This document shows positions 25,013 through 34,320 of a DNA stretch of 64,000 nucleotides, one piece after another. This stretch comes from Brevibacterium limosum (GTDB taxonomy: Bacteria > Actinomycetota > Actinomycetes > Actinomycetales > Brevibacteriaceae), in contig NZ_CP050154.1 in NCBI RefSeq assembly GCF_011617705.1, positions 2,666,001-2,730,000 on the forward strand, in the 5' to 3' direction. Below the pieces are notes generated by a model. The model was given only the letters and a program-made list of their open reading frames with translations. It was not told where the DNA came from and searched no databases. A program made the position numbers and the translations under genes. Within the stretch, counting starts at the first letter, position 1; every line of letters begins with the position of its first letter.

Positions 25013-26146
25013 TCATGAGACCAGGGGCAGATCTATGTCTGCGTGGGCAATCCGCCGCGCCACTCGTCTGACTCCGAGACGAGCGACTTGCCCTGACTCG
25101 GTGAGCTGAACTCGACAGACGATGACTCCGACGGGGGTGCCGATTCTGATAGCCACCTCGTCGTCGGCCCCGGTGTGCTGAAGAGCCCGCTTGTCGATGG
25201 CGTCATTGACAAGGCTTCCTTCGACGAAGGAAGCACGTGCCAGGGCGATCGCCGAAGTGATTCCGATGGCGGGATGCAGATCGAACATCGATACCATCCG
25301 CGCAGAGATGTCGTAGTCTCCGGCGGAGATCCTCTCTCCGGAGATGCTGGTGTAGTCGGACGGCGGCGCGATGAGACCTACCTTGGGTACGGCAGGGCTC
25401 GGCTCCTCGCCTTCGCCACGCAGCCCCATTGACCTCGAGGCGGCCGATCGAATCTCGACGAGCTCCTTGAGTCTCAGACGGATCTCCGCGGTCGGCTCGG
25501 TCCCGGACAGTCCGAGTTCAGCGGCACTGACGAAGCAGGCCGGAGCACCGGCGTCGATGCAGCTGACGGTGATCGAAGCACCGTCGCAGCTCACCTCGGT
25601 GGCTGCCTCTCCGGTCGGCAGCAGCTCGCCGGTTGAAGCACCGTCGACGTTTTCGAAGAAGACGTTGACCGGAATGCCCGGCATCGAGCTTCCCGGTATC
25701 GTTTCGGAGCCGTTCGATGGAATCTTCTTTCCGGGCGTAGCTACATGAGCGACCACGACGGAGCGAGTATTCTCATTCACCATTCTCACCGGAGTGACTT
25801 CGCCGTCAGGTCGGACCAGTCCGTTCTGAATAGCGTAGAGCGCGACAGCCGAAGCGCAATTGCCGCAGTTCGACGTGAACTCGACCGCCGACTGGCCGAT
25901 TCCGACCTGCGCGAACAGGTAGCTGATGTCGATGCCGGGGATCGCCGACGGCGAAATGACGGCAGCCTTGGAGGTCGTCGAGGAAGCGCCGCCGACTCCG
26001 TTGAGCTGACGGTCATCTCCCGACCCGAAGGCCGCAGACAAGGCTTGCGCGATCCCAGCTCTGTCCGCCGGCATCTCGGCATTGGCGAACAACCAGCACT
26101 TGGACGTTCCGCCTCTGTACCACTGTCCGTGGAGCTGACTTTCCAC
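25013..26146 (-). CDS. PrpF-family isomerase (methylaconitate/oxalomesaconate tautomerase-like)
   Basis: A 377-residue member of the PrpF family of cofactor-free double-bond isomerases. Markers are QWYRGGTSKCW near the N terminus, QLNGVGGASSTTSK, and SNCGNCASA around residues 90-98. An ATG at 26152 is also possible, but AAGGAG directly touches it, while GTG 26146 has that site 6 bases upstream, so GTG is preferred. Known members act on 2-methylaconitate, trans-aconitate-like acids or 4-oxalomesaconate. With the MatC-like carrier and divergent LysR gene it looks like a small tricarboxylate or aromatic-acid catabolic unit. The exact substrate is unknown. Confidence 0.82.
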   Translation of the reverse strand: MESQLHGQWYRGGTSKCWLFANAEMPADRAGIAQALSAAFGSGDDRQLNGVGGASSTTSKAAVISPSAIPGIDISYLFAQVGIGQSAVEFTSNCGNCASAVALYAIQNGLVRPDGEVTPVRMVNENTRSVVVAHVATPGKKIPSNGSETIPGSSMPGIPVNVFFENVDGASTGELLPTGEAATEVSCDGASITVSCIDAGAPACFVSAAELGLSGTEPTAEIRLRLKELVEIRSAASRSMGLRGEGEEPSPAVPKVGLIAPPSDYTSISGERISAGDYDISARMVSMFDLHPAIGITSAIALARASFVEGSLVNDAIDKRALQHTGADDEVAIRIGTPVGVIVCRVQLTESGQVARLGVRRVARRIAHADIDLPLVS

Positions 26147-26211
26147 TCGCATCTCCTTGGTCCATCGCCGCTGTCTGCGACGACGAACATCAAGTTTTCA
26201 CATCGGCCAGT

Positions 26212-26255
26212 TAAGTTCAATCAACACTTAGTAACCTCTCTATAAGCTACGCTTA
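26212..26255. promoter_or_regulatory. Two LysR-type dyads between prpF-like and lysR genes
   Basis: TAAGTTCAATCAACACTTA (26212-26230) is TAAGT-N9-ACTTA and fits the LysR T-N11-A rule. TAAGCTACGCTTA (26243-26255) is a perfect 5-3-5 palindrome ending 4 bases before the lysR start codon. The pair covers the 113-base divergent gap as expected for a recognition site plus an autoregulatory/activation site. Confidence 0.55.
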
Positions 26256-26259
26256 AACT

Positions 26260-27180
26260 ATGAGTTCAGCGCCTTACAACGTCGACCGCCTCCTCCTGCT
26301 GCTTCTCGTCTTTCGGACAGGCAGCCTCTCTGCCGCCGCCGACGAACTCGCGTTATCGACCTCGGCAGTGTCTCAGCAGATCAGCAAACTGGAACGCGAA
26401 GTCGGCCTTCCGCTGGTCGTCCGTCACCCGAAGGGCATGCGCCTGACAGATGCCGGAGTCAAGCTCTCGTCTTATGCGGCGACCATCGACAATGCGCTCA
26501 CGGCCGCACGGAACGACATGTCCGCGTTTGCTCAGCTCGACCGAGGCGAAGTCCGGATTGCCACTTTTCCGACCTTCGCCGCGTCGGTGATGCCGAAGAT
26601 CCTTCAGCATTTCCATGAACTGCATCCCGACCTCGATGTGACGGTCAAGAGCTACCGTCTCGACCGTATCCAAGAGGCGCTCGAACGCCGCGAAGTCGAT
26701 CTCGCGACAGTGTGGGACTACCCCTGGGCGCCGATCGACGACCAGATCCCCGTGACGACGACGCTGCTCAAAGAGCCCACGATGCTGCTTCTGCCATCAA
26801 CTCACGCCCTGGCACGACGCAGAGTCGTGGAGCTCAAAGAGGTGGCGGACAATCCATGGATCACTCGCTCTTCCCACCCTGTGGCCTCGGTGCTCGGACG
26901 GATATGCAGTGATGCCGGGTTCGCGCCGCGCATCGTCTTCGAGGCCAATGACTACCAAGAGCTTCTGGGCATGGTCGCCGCCGGGCTGGGGGTGGCCATC
27001 GCCCCTCGCCTTGCAGTCCATTCCCATGGCCCCGACGTGAAGGTCGTCTCCATCAGAGGAAATCCAGCGCCGAGACGCATCGTCCTTTCCCAACTGCCCG
27101 AACGAGTGCCATCACCGGCTGTGCTGTCTCTGGTTCGCGCATTCCGCAAGATCGCCAGCGCGAAGGAATGGCGGACCTAG
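26260..27180 (+). CDS. LysR-family regulator of the PrpF/MatC unit
   Basis: A 306-residue LysR regulator. The helix-turn-helix spans about residues 1-60 (RTGSLSAAADELALSTSAVSQQISKLER in part), and the substrate-binding domain covers residues 90-295. It is divergent from the PrpF-like and MatC-like genes with paired dyads in between, the classic layout for a LysR activator of the neighbouring catabolic genes. The start is ATG 26260. No strong Shine-Dalgarno is visible, as the dyad occupies that position. Confidence 0.88.
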   Translation: MSSAPYNVDRLLLLLLVFRTGSLSAAADELALSTSAVSQQISKLEREVGLPLVVRHPKGMRLTDAGVKLSSYAATIDNALTAARNDMSAFAQLDRGEVRIATFPTFAASVMPKILQHFHELHPDLDVTVKSYRLDRIQEALERREVDLATVWDYPWAPIDDQIPVTTTLLKEPTMLLLPSTHALARRRVVELKEVADNPWITRSSHPVASVLGRICSDAGFAPRIVFEANDYQELLGMVAAGLGVAIAPRLAVHSHGPDVKVVSIRGNPAPRRIVLSQLPERVPSPAVLSLVRAFRKIASAKEWRT

Positions 27181-27249
27181 CAGCTCCCTCCGACTCCAGG
27201 ACCGAGCATCTCCACATGCGACGGTCTCAACGATGTACGCACTTTCGCT

Positions 27250-28161
27250 TCAGCCCTCAATTGCCCACGCGGCCGCGTGCTCGCGGATGAAATCGCGCAG
27301 GCGCTCGACGACCCGGCCGGGCCGACGCACAGCCGAACACAGCGCGACCTCACGCACGTATTCGGCCCCGTCCAGAGCCACCTCGGTGATTCCGTCGACC
27401 GGACGCACCGCGGGCGGGATCAATGCCACGCCCATTCCACGACCGACGAATTCGCGGATCGTCGAGAACTCGGTGACCTCGATCTTCACCTCCGGATCGA
27501 ATCCGCTGGCCTGACACCAGTGGTCGGTCAGCACCCGGAGGTTGTAACTCGCAGGGGTGGCGATGAATTCCTCGTACGCCAACCGATCCAGGGTGATGCT
27601 GCGGACACCTGCCAGCGGGTGCACATCGGGCAGCGCCGCGATGATCGTCTGCCGTGCGAGCACCTCGTGGCTGACCTCGGGCGGCGGCGGAATGATGATC
27701 GCCAGATCGAGAGTGCCCCGCTGCAGATCAGCGACGAGCTCGGCACCGTGGGCCTGTTTGAGATCGAGGCGGATGCCGGGATGAGCCCGATTGAAAGCCG
27801 CGAGCAGGTCGGGCACCTCACCGGCGCCCATCGTCAGCGGAAATCCGAACCGAATCGTGCCGTGCTCGGGATCGGCCGCCTCGGCGAGATCGGCCAGCGC
27901 CGCATCGATCTCCGTCAGCGGGGCACGCACCGCAGCCACGAGGTCCAGTGCTGCCGTCGTCAGGCCGATGGCGCGTCCGCGCGGGACGATCAACGGCACA
28001 CCGAGGTGGCCCTCGAGTGCGTGGATGCGTCGGCTCATCGTGGACTGAGGTATTCCGAGGGCGGCGGCGGCCTCGGTCAGGTGCCCGTCCTGGTCGGCCA
28101 GTTCGACGAGTTCCCGCAATGCCGTCAGCGGCGCCGTTCGAGCAGCGGGTGATCGTTCCAT
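27250..28161 (-). CDS. LysR-family regulator divergent from mqo
   Basis: A 303-residue LysR protein. The DNA-binding domain lies at about residues 12-70 (GHLTEAAAALGIPQSTMSRRIHALE in part) and the inducer domain includes GTIRFGFPLTMGAGEVPDLL, cited in part as GTIRFGFPLTMGAG. The start ATG 28161 is 64 bases from the divergent mqo start, so it probably senses a C4/C3 acid and adjusts malate oxidation. Longer in-frame readings run into mqo and are rejected. It converges on the other lysR gene. Confidence 0.87.
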   Translation of the reverse strand: MERSPAARTAPLTALRELVELADQDGHLTEAAAALGIPQSTMSRRIHALEGHLGVPLIVPRGRAIGLTTAALDLVAAVRAPLTEIDAALADLAEAADPEHGTIRFGFPLTMGAGEVPDLLAAFNRAHPGIRLDLKQAHGAELVADLQRGTLDLAIIIPPPPEVSHEVLARQTIIAALPDVHPLAGVRSITLDRLAYEEFIATPASYNLRVLTDHWCQASGFDPEVKIEVTEFSTIREFVGRGMGVALIPPAVRPVDGITEVALDGAEYVREVALCSAVRRPGRVVERLRDFIREHAAAWAIEG

Positions 28162-28225
28162 ATTCGGATCATACAGTTCCGATAGCTCATTGGACGGATG
28201 ATTCGTTCGGGCGCAGGGTAAAAGC

Positions 28226-29707
28226 ATGACGACGAACTCCGCACATTCCACGCACGTTCCCGATGCCGATCTCGTTCTCATCGGCGGTGGCATCATGTCA
28301 GCGACTCTGGGCTCGATGCTCGCCCTGCTCGAACCCCAGTGGCGCATCCTCATGCTCGAAGCCGCCGAGGACATCGCCGCGGAGAGCAGCGACCCGTGGA
28401 ACAACGCCGGCACCGGGCATTCGGGGTACTGCGAGCTCAACTACATGCCCGATCCCGCCGATGGCGCGAAACCGGCAGAGATCGCCGGACAGTTTCACCT
28501 CACCCGCCAATGGTGGGCCCATCTCGTCCGACTCGGGCTCCTCGACCCGGCGGACTTCATCCGCTCGGCCCCTCATATGAACCTCGTCTTCGGGGACACG
28601 GACGTCACCTACCTGCGTCGACGCGTTGACACCCTGAAAGCCGACCCGCTGTTCTCCGAAATGGAGTACACAGAGGATCCGGACACTATCGCCCGGTGGG
28701 CTCCCCTGACGATGGAGGGACGAGCCGACAGCGACGAGCCCATGGCGGCGGCCCGTCACCCGCGCGGCACCGATGTCGATTTCGGCGCTCTGACTTCGGC
28801 GCTGCTGAGCATCGGGTCCACCGAGGTGCGTGCGGGTCACACAGTGACCGGGCTCGAATCGCGCGCATCGGGCTGGACGGTCAGCGGATCGACGCCGGCG
28901 GGACCGTTCGCCGTGCACGCGAAGACCGTGTTCGTCGGGGCCGGCGGCTTCGCGCTGCGACTCCTGCAGAAAGCCAGGATCCCCGAAGTCCGCGGCTACG
29001 CCGTCCTGCCGGTCGGCGCGGCGTTCTATCGGTGCTCGACCTCGGCCGTGACCTCCCGGCACCGGGCGAAGGTCTATGGTCAAACCGATGTGGGCGCCCC
29101 GCCGATGTCGGTGCCTCACCTCGACCGACGGATCGTCGACGGTCGGGAACATCTGCTGTTCGGCCCCTATGCGACCTTCAGCACGAAGCTGCTCAAGCAC
29201 GGTCGGCTCACCGATTTCTTCACTGCTCTGCGACCGAACAATCTTCACGTCATCGCGGCGGCCGGCCTGCAGAATCTCAGCCTCGTGTCATTCCTCATCA
29301 AGGAGCTTGCGGCCCGCCCATCGCGGAAGTTCGCGCAGCTGCGTCGCTATTTCCCGCTCGCCCGACGGAATGAGTGGACGCTGCTGCCGGCCGGGCAGAG
29401 AGCACAGCTGGTCAAACCGGACCCGAGGAGGATCGGGGTCCTGCAGCAGGGCACCGAACTGGTCGTGTCCGCCGATGGGTCGATCGCGGGTCTCCTCGGA
29501 GCCTCCCCCGGAGCATCGACGGCGGTGCCGATCATGTTCGATCTGCTCAGACGGGCCTTCCCCACCCAGTGGCACGGCGGCTGGAAGAACCAGATCGCCG
29601 AGGCGATCCCCGACCTCGATCGCAGCGACTGGACCACCGAGGCGGTCGATCGCTCTCATACCGAGACCGATGAGGCACTCGGACTGTCTGAGGTCAGCTT
29701 CGGCTGA
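28226..29707 (+). CDS. mqo: Malate:quinone oxidoreductase
   Basis: A 493-residue FAD enzyme that oxidises malate to oxaloacetate and passes electrons to the quinone pool at the membrane. The dinucleotide motif VLIGGGIMSATLG is near residue 17. Family-specific PWNNAGTGHSGYCELNY (60-76 region) and SRHRAKVYGQ, plus the closing QLVKPDPRRIGVLQQGTELVVSADGS block, fit Mqo length and order. The last codons (VSFG and stop) lie inside a 42-bp direct repeat shared with the araC-type gene at 37797. The start ATG 28226 has CAGGGTAAA upstream. It is probably controlled by the divergent LysR protein. Confidence 0.93.
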   Translation: MTTNSAHSTHVPDADLVLIGGGIMSATLGSMLALLEPQWRILMLEAAEDIAAESSDPWNNAGTGHSGYCELNYMPDPADGAKPAEIAGQFHLTRQWWAHLVRLGLLDPADFIRSAPHMNLVFGDTDVTYLRRRVDTLKADPLFSEMEYTEDPDTIARWAPLTMEGRADSDEPMAAARHPRGTDVDFGALTSALLSIGSTEVRAGHTVTGLESRASGWTVSGSTPAGPFAVHAKTVFVGAGGFALRLLQKARIPEVRGYAVLPVGAAFYRCSTSAVTSRHRAKVYGQTDVGAPPMSVPHLDRRIVDGREHLLFGPYATFSTKLLKHGRLTDFFTALRPNNLHVIAAAGLQNLSLVSFLIKELAARPSRKFAQLRRYFPLARRNEWTLLPAGQRAQLVKPDPRRIGVLQQGTELVVSADGSIAGLLGASPGASTAVPIMFDLLRRAFPTQWHGGWKNQIAEAIPDLDRSDWTTEAVDRSHTETDEALGLSEVSFG

Positions 29708-29735
29708 TGCGCGCGGACTTCCGGTGTGCGTACTC
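29694..29735 (+). repeat. 42-bp direct repeat, copy A (mqo end plus relic of the araC-type gene end)
   Basis: This 42-base segment equals 37797-37838 except at one position (29715 versus 37818). It starts in the last codons of mqo and continues past its stop. Read on the minus strand it encodes EYAHRKSARISRS and a stop, the exact C terminus of the AraC-family protein at 37797-38708. Nothing else of that gene is present here. The two copies point the same way and bound an 8.1-kb block carrying the peptide/isoaspartyl operon. Confidence 0.88.
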
Positions 29736-29854
29736 ACTCCCCCTCGCCAGATGAGGCACCCGTGCGTGGACAGCAGCCGCAGATCAGAAACCTTGCATCG
29801 CCGAGTGAGACGTTGGCGGAAATGCACAGTGGAAAACACCCAGCATTGTGGCAG

Positions 29855-29889
29855 GTTGAATTGCATAGGAGGCTTTTCAACTCTAATGT
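29855..29889 (+). promoter_or_regulatory. Promoter and dyad of the peptide-transport operon
   Basis: TTGCAT at 29861-29866 and TAATGT at 29884-29889 are 17 bases apart, with transcription expected near 29896 and the start codon at 29923. An inverted repeat, GTTGAA (29855-29860) and TTCAAC (29876-29881), straddles the -35 and the spacer, a good position for a repressor. The ribosome site is TAGGGAG at 29909-29915. Confidence 0.6.
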
Positions 29890-29922
29890 GACTCACAACA
29901 CTTACTGTTAGGGAGATCACAC

Positions 29923-31485
29923 ATGAGGCGTCTGACCCGCAATTTCGTCGCAATCTGCTCCACCCTCGCATTGACCGCCGGGCTTGCCGCCTGCGGCAGC
30001 GGCTCCGACGAAGCCGGCGGTGCCGGCGACACGATCGTGGCCGAGACTGCCTTCAACCTCAAGACGATCGACCCGCATCGTCAGTTCGAGTTCACGGGAT
30101 CGACCATCGACAATGCTGTCTACCAGACGGCTCTCGAATTCGAGGACGGTGACCTCACGAAACCGACCGATGGACTCTGCTCCTTCGAAATGTCCGACGA
30201 CAGCAAAGAGATGACGCTGACCCTCAAAGATGAGGATGCGAAATTCTCCAACGGCGATCCTGTCACCGTCGACGACATCGTCTTCTCCTTCGAACGACTC
30301 CAAGGAATCAAGGGCAATCCCTCGTTCTTCCTCGACGGAGTGAGCGTCGAAAAGGTCGACGACGAGACCGTGAAGCTCATCAGCAAGGACCCCAACCCCG
30401 CATTGCCCTATATTCTTCCGAACGCCTCCATCGGGATCGTGAACTCGAAGGTGGTCAAGGAGAACGAGGGAACCACCGATGAAGACGACGGCGCCGAACA
30501 GTTCCTCAACGAGAACTCACAGGGCTCGGGACCGTACAAGGTGGAGAAGTACGACGCCGACAGTCAGGTCGTGCTGACCGCGAATGAGCACTACAACGGC
30601 CCCGAACCGAAGTACAAGCGAGTGGTCCTGCGCAATGTCTCGGCAGAGACCCAGCTGACAGATATCCAGTCGGGTCAGGCTCAGGTCGCCTACGATCTCA
30701 ACTCCGATCAGGCGAAGCAGATCGACGAGTCCATGGGCAAGATCTCCAGCCTGCCCTCGACCCGCAGCCTCTACATCTTCAACAACACAGATGAGAAGAC
30801 CGGCGGCCCCGCCGCAGATCCGGACTTCCGCAAGGCTGTGATGGCCGCGATCGACTACGACAAACTCATCGACCTCGCCGGTGAAGGATCGCAGCGCATG
30901 GCCAGCCTGGTGCCGAACGAATTCGTCGGCGCGGTCTCGAAGGACGAAGCTCCTGAACGCGACCTCGCGAAGGCGAAGAAGCTGCTGAAGAAGGCAGGCT
31001 ACGACGGGGAGAAGGTCCCCTTCCACTATTCGAGTGATCAGGCCGTCAACGGAGTCGACCTCGCGCAGCTCGCCGAGACTCTGCAGGCGCAGCTGAAGGA
31101 AGCCGACATCAACCTCGACCTCAAACCCGCCCCGAGCTCGACTCAGCTCGACGGCTTCCGATCCGCCAAACAGCCGATGGGCATCGGAACCTGGGGTGCG
31201 GACTTCCCCGATCCGACGAACTACAACGTCTTCATCCCCGGAGGCAGCGTCGCCGAACGCGTGAACTGGAACGAAGACCCACAGCTGAAGAAGCTGGCGA
31301 ACGAAGCAGCCAAGGCAAAGGGTGATGAGCGCGATTCCGCCTACGCGAAGCTGTTCAAAGCGACCACCGATACCGCGGTGTGGATCCCACTCGTCCAGCC
31401 GGTCGACACCGTCGCCGTCGGTTCGAGCATCACGAAGTTCGTGTCCAACGCCGACGTCTCGTTCGACTTCGCAAAGGCAGAGTGA
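29923..31485 (+). CDS. Peptide-binding lipoprotein of an ABC importer (SBP family 5)
   Basis: A 520-residue lipoprotein with signal peptide and lipobox LAAC at Cys24, followed by a Gly/Ser-rich linker. The family-5 binding domain has VAETAFNLKTIDPHR, the SGPYKVEKYD motif and GTWGADFPDPTNYNVF near the C terminus. It captures oligopeptides or related ligands for the two permeases and two ATPases that follow in the same coupled operon. The isoaspartyl dipeptidase in the same operon suggests beta-aspartyl peptides among its ligands. That specificity is inferred. Confidence 0.9.
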   Translation: MRRLTRNFVAICSTLALTAGLAACGSGSDEAGGAGDTIVAETAFNLKTIDPHRQFEFTGSTIDNAVYQTALEFEDGDLTKPTDGLCSFEMSDDSKEMTLTLKDEDAKFSNGDPVTVDDIVFSFERLQGIKGNPSFFLDGVSVEKVDDETVKLISKDPNPALPYILPNASIGIVNSKVVKENEGTTDEDDGAEQFLNENSQGSGPYKVEKYDADSQVVLTANEHYNGPEPKYKRVVLRNVSAETQLTDIQSGQAQVAYDLNSDQAKQIDESMGKISSLPSTRSLYIFNNTDEKTGGPAADPDFRKAVMAAIDYDKLIDLAGEGSQRMASLVPNEFVGAVSKDEAPERDLAKAKKLLKKAGYDGEKVPFHYSSDQAVNGVDLAQLAETLQAQLKEADINLDLKPAPSSTQLDGFRSAKQPMGIGTWGADFPDPTNYNVFIPGGSVAERVNWNEDPQLKKLANEAAKAKGDERDSAYAKLFKATTDTAVWIPLVQPVDTVAVGSSITKFVSNADVSFDFAKAE

Positions 31486-31487
31486 GG

Positions 31488-32600
31488 ATGGCGGAAGCCA
31501 CCACAGCACCACAGGGCGGGCAGACTGCGCCCGCGCCTGATGACACCGACGCGGCTCAGCGAATCAAACCGCCGAAGCTCCATCCGCTGCTCCGATTCAT
31601 CCTCATCCGGATCGGGATCTCGATCATCCTGATCTGGGGCGTGACTGTGGTGACGTTCCTACTCACCAACCTCGTACCCACCGACCCGGTCGCCGCCATC
31701 CTCGGCGACCGGGCCGCGGCGGATCCCGAGATCGTCGCGCAGACTCGGGCGAAGCTCGGGCTCGACCAACCCCTCATCGTCCAGTACTTCACCTATCTCG
31801 GCAATCTCCTGCAGGGTGATCTGGGTGTGTCCAACCAGACGCGCACACCGGTGCTCGCGTCGATCGGACAGGTCTTTCCCGCCTCGATCGAGCTCGGCAT
31901 CGGAGCCATCCTCATCTCCGTCATCCTCGGTCTGCTGCTCGGACTGCTCAGTGCACTCAAGCAGAACACGATCGTCGATCACGCGATCCGCACGCTCAGC
32001 CTCATCGGCATCTCCGCACCGACCTTCTGGATCGCGACCGTCGCCTACTTCGTCTTCTTCTTCAGACTCCGCGTCGTTCCCGGCGCCGGACGACTCGACC
32101 CGTGGATCACACCGCCTCCGAAGGTCACCGGACTCTATACCGTCGATTCCCTCCTCGCCGGTCAGATGGCGACCTTCACGAACGCTCTCGGCCACCTCAT
32201 TCTGCCCTCGTGCGTGCTCGCACTGTTCACAATCGGACTGCTCACCCGCTTCAGCCGGTCCAGCGTCCTCGACATCATCAGATTCGACTACGTCACCGCG
32301 GCGAAGGCCAAAGGCCTGCCGAGCAGAACCGTGGTGTTCAAGTACATCTTCCGCGGCGCACTGGTCCCGATCATCACCGTCGTCGGACTCGCGTTCGGTT
32401 CCCTGCTCTCCGGAGCGGTCCTCACAGAGACGGTGTTCGCCTGGAACGGGCTGGGCCAATATGCCTACCGCGGGGCGACGACGCTCGATCTGCCGGTCAT
32501 CATGGGCGTCGGCCTGGTCATCGGCGTCGTCTACATCCTCGTGAACTTCATCGTCGACCTGATCTACGGCTTCGTGGATCCGAGAGTGAGGGTGAGATGA
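31488..32600 (+). CDS. Peptide ABC transporter permease (DppB type)
   Basis: A 370-residue permease with about six helices and an N-terminal hydrophilic tail of 45 residues (GGQTAPAPDDTDAAQ). The DppB features LGLDQPLIVQYFTYLGNLLQGDLG (in part, LGLDQPLIVQYF) and the coupling EAA-like loop YVTAAKAKGLPSRTVVFKYI (within YVTAAKAKGL) are present. It starts 3 bases after the binding-protein stop. A GTG at 31482 overlapping that stop is an alternative start. Its stop overlaps the next permease start by ATGA. Confidence 0.9.
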   Translation: MAEATTAPQGGQTAPAPDDTDAAQRIKPPKLHPLLRFILIRIGISIILIWGVTVVTFLLTNLVPTDPVAAILGDRAAADPEIVAQTRAKLGLDQPLIVQYFTYLGNLLQGDLGVSNQTRTPVLASIGQVFPASIELGIGAILISVILGLLLGLLSALKQNTIVDHAIRTLSLIGISAPTFWIATVAYFVFFFRLRVVPGAGRLDPWITPPPKVTGLYTVDSLLAGQMATFTNALGHLILPSCVLALFTIGLLTRFSRSSVLDIIRFDYVTAAKAKGLPSRTVVFKYIFRGALVPIITVVGLAFGSLLSGAVLTETVFAWNGLGQYAYRGATTLDLPVIMGVGLVIGVVYILVNFIVDLIYGFVDPRVRVR

Positions 32601-33532
32601 GCATCGGCACCCCGAAGCTCCCGGCCAATGCCCCTACCGGCACCGAGGCGGCTCCGCGCGATCCCGTCGACCCCGGGCTGAAGAGGCGGCAGATCCGCTT
32701 CCCGAAGGCTCTGCGCACTCCGTTGGGGTTCGTCGGTGCGGGCATCCTCGTGCTCTGGCTGATCGTGGCGATCTTCGCACCGCTCCTTGCCCCGTTCGAT
32801 CCTCTGGCTCAGAACTTCCCCCGGCTCTCGGCCCCAAGCAGTGAGAATCTGCTCGGAACAGACACCCTGGGGCGAGACGTGCTCTCCCGTATCCTCGTGG
32901 CCGCCCGGACCACCTTGCCCGCCGCGGTGTTCGTCGTCATCTGTTCGGCGCTGCTCGGCTCGGTCCTCGGTGCCATCGCCGGATACTTCGGTCGAGCCGT
33001 CGATGAGATCATCATGCGCATCGCCGATCTGGTGTTCGCCTTCCCTACGATCATTCTCGCCATGGTCATCGCAGCCGCACTCGGGCCAGGACTGAAGAAC
33101 GCGATCATCGCGATCCTGCTCGTGTCCTGGCCGTCCTACGCACGTGTCACCAGGTCACTGGTGATGACCGCGCGCAGCAGCGAATACGTCATCGCCGGAC
33201 GCCTGCTCGGCTTCAGCGCTGGCAGATCGTTGGTCCGCGAAATCGCTCCGAACGTCATCTCTCCTGTGGTGGTGCTCGCCACCCTCGACGTCGGTTCGGC
33301 GATTCTCACGATGGCAGGGCTGTCGTTCCTCTCTCTCGGCGCCGTTCCGCCGACCCCGGATTGGGGCGCAATGATCAGCGAAGGAGTCTCCCAGTTCGCG
33401 GCCTGGTGGATCGCGTTCTTCCCCGGTCTGTGCATCCTCACCATCGTCATGGCGTTCAATTTCATCGGTGACAGTCTGCGCGACAGTCTCGACCCGCATA
33501 CTGCCCAGGAAGTTGGTGAGACGACCTCATGA
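32597..33532 (+). CDS. Peptide ABC transporter permease (DppC type)
   Basis: A 311-residue permease. The DppC-specific N region FDPLAQNF and LGTDTLGRDVLSRIL are present, as is the coupling loop SEYVIAGRLLGFSAGRSLVREIAPN (cited in part as YVIAGRLLGFSAG). ATG 32597 overlaps the previous stop by four bases, and its own stop overlaps the first ATPase start. It forms the heterodimeric channel with the DppB-type subunit. Confidence 0.9.
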   Translation: MSIGTPKLPANAPTGTEAAPRDPVDPGLKRRQIRFPKALRTPLGFVGAGILVLWLIVAIFAPLLAPFDPLAQNFPRLSAPSSENLLGTDTLGRDVLSRILVAARTTLPAAVFVVICSALLGSVLGAIAGYFGRAVDEIIMRIADLVFAFPTIILAMVIAAALGPGLKNAIIAILLVSWPSYARVTRSLVMTARSSEYVIAGRLLGFSAGRSLVREIAPNVISPVVVLATLDVGSAILTMAGLSFLSLGAVPPTPDWGAMISEGVSQFAAWWIAFFPGLCILTIVMAFNFIGDSLRDSLDPHTAQEVGETTS

Positions 33533-34320
33533 GCATGATCAGCATCAGAGATCTCAATCTCTCTGTCACCACGGGCAAGCAGACTACTCATATCCTCAAA
33601 GATGTCTCTTTCGACCTCGAAGCAGGTCGCATCACCGGAGTCGCAGGGGCGTCTGGTTCCGGTAAGACCCAGACCGGCCTGGCCATCATGGGGCTCTCTC
33701 CCGCGGGCGCGGAGTTGAGCGGGAGCATCGACTTCGACGGAGTCGAATTGGTGGGTATGCCGGGCAAGCAGCACAACCGTCTGCGCGGGGTGCAGCTGTC
33801 CATGGTCTTTCAGGATCCGGCCTCGGCGTTCCATCCCATGCTCACGGTCGGCGACCAGATCACCGACCACCTTCGGCACCACCAGAAAGTGTCGAAGAAG
33901 GAAGCCCTGGCCAAAGCCATCGACATCCTCGGTCGGACCAGGGTCCCGCACCCAGAGGAAGCGGTGAAGAAGTACCCGCACCAGTTCTCCGGCGGACAGC
34001 TGCAGCGAATCGCCTTCGCCTCGGCAATCATCTGCGACCCGAAGGTCCTCATCGCCGACGAACCGACCACGGCACTCGATGTCACCGTTCAGGCAGGCAT
34101 CCTCCGCCTGCTCAGGGACCTCTGCGACGACCTCGACCTCGCTGTCCTTCTCGTCACTCACGATTTCGGTGTGCTGTCGTCGGTGGCGGACACCATCGTG
34201 GTGATGAAGAACGGCGTCGTCGTTGAGACCGGAGACCGGGAAACGGTCATCACCGCGCCTGAGCACGAATACACCCGCTCACTCATCGAATCACTGCCGG
34301 GAGCAGAGGTTACACAATGA
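33529..34320 (+). CDS. Peptide ABC transporter ATPase (DppD type, short form)
   Basis: A 263-residue ATPase. Walker A GASGSGKTQ is around residues 43-51, the signature is FSGGQLQRIAFA, and Walker B is VLIADEPTTALD. It ends soon after the D-loop region at EHEYTRSLIESLPG, so the C-terminal extension of long DppD/OppD proteins is missing. It is coupled to both neighbours by ATGA overlaps. Confidence 0.88.
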   Translation: MSMISIRDLNLSVTTGKQTTHILKDVSFDLEAGRITGVAGASGSGKTQTGLAIMGLSPAGAELSGSIDFDGVELVGMPGKQHNRLRGVQLSMVFQDPASAFHPMLTVGDQITDHLRHHQKVSKKEALAKAIDILGRTRVPHPEEAVKKYPHQFSGGQLQRIAFASAIICDPKVLIADEPTTALDVTVQAGILRLLRDLCDDLDLAVLLVTHDFGVLSSVADTIVVMKNGVVVETGDRETVITAPEHEYTRSLIESLPGAEVTQ

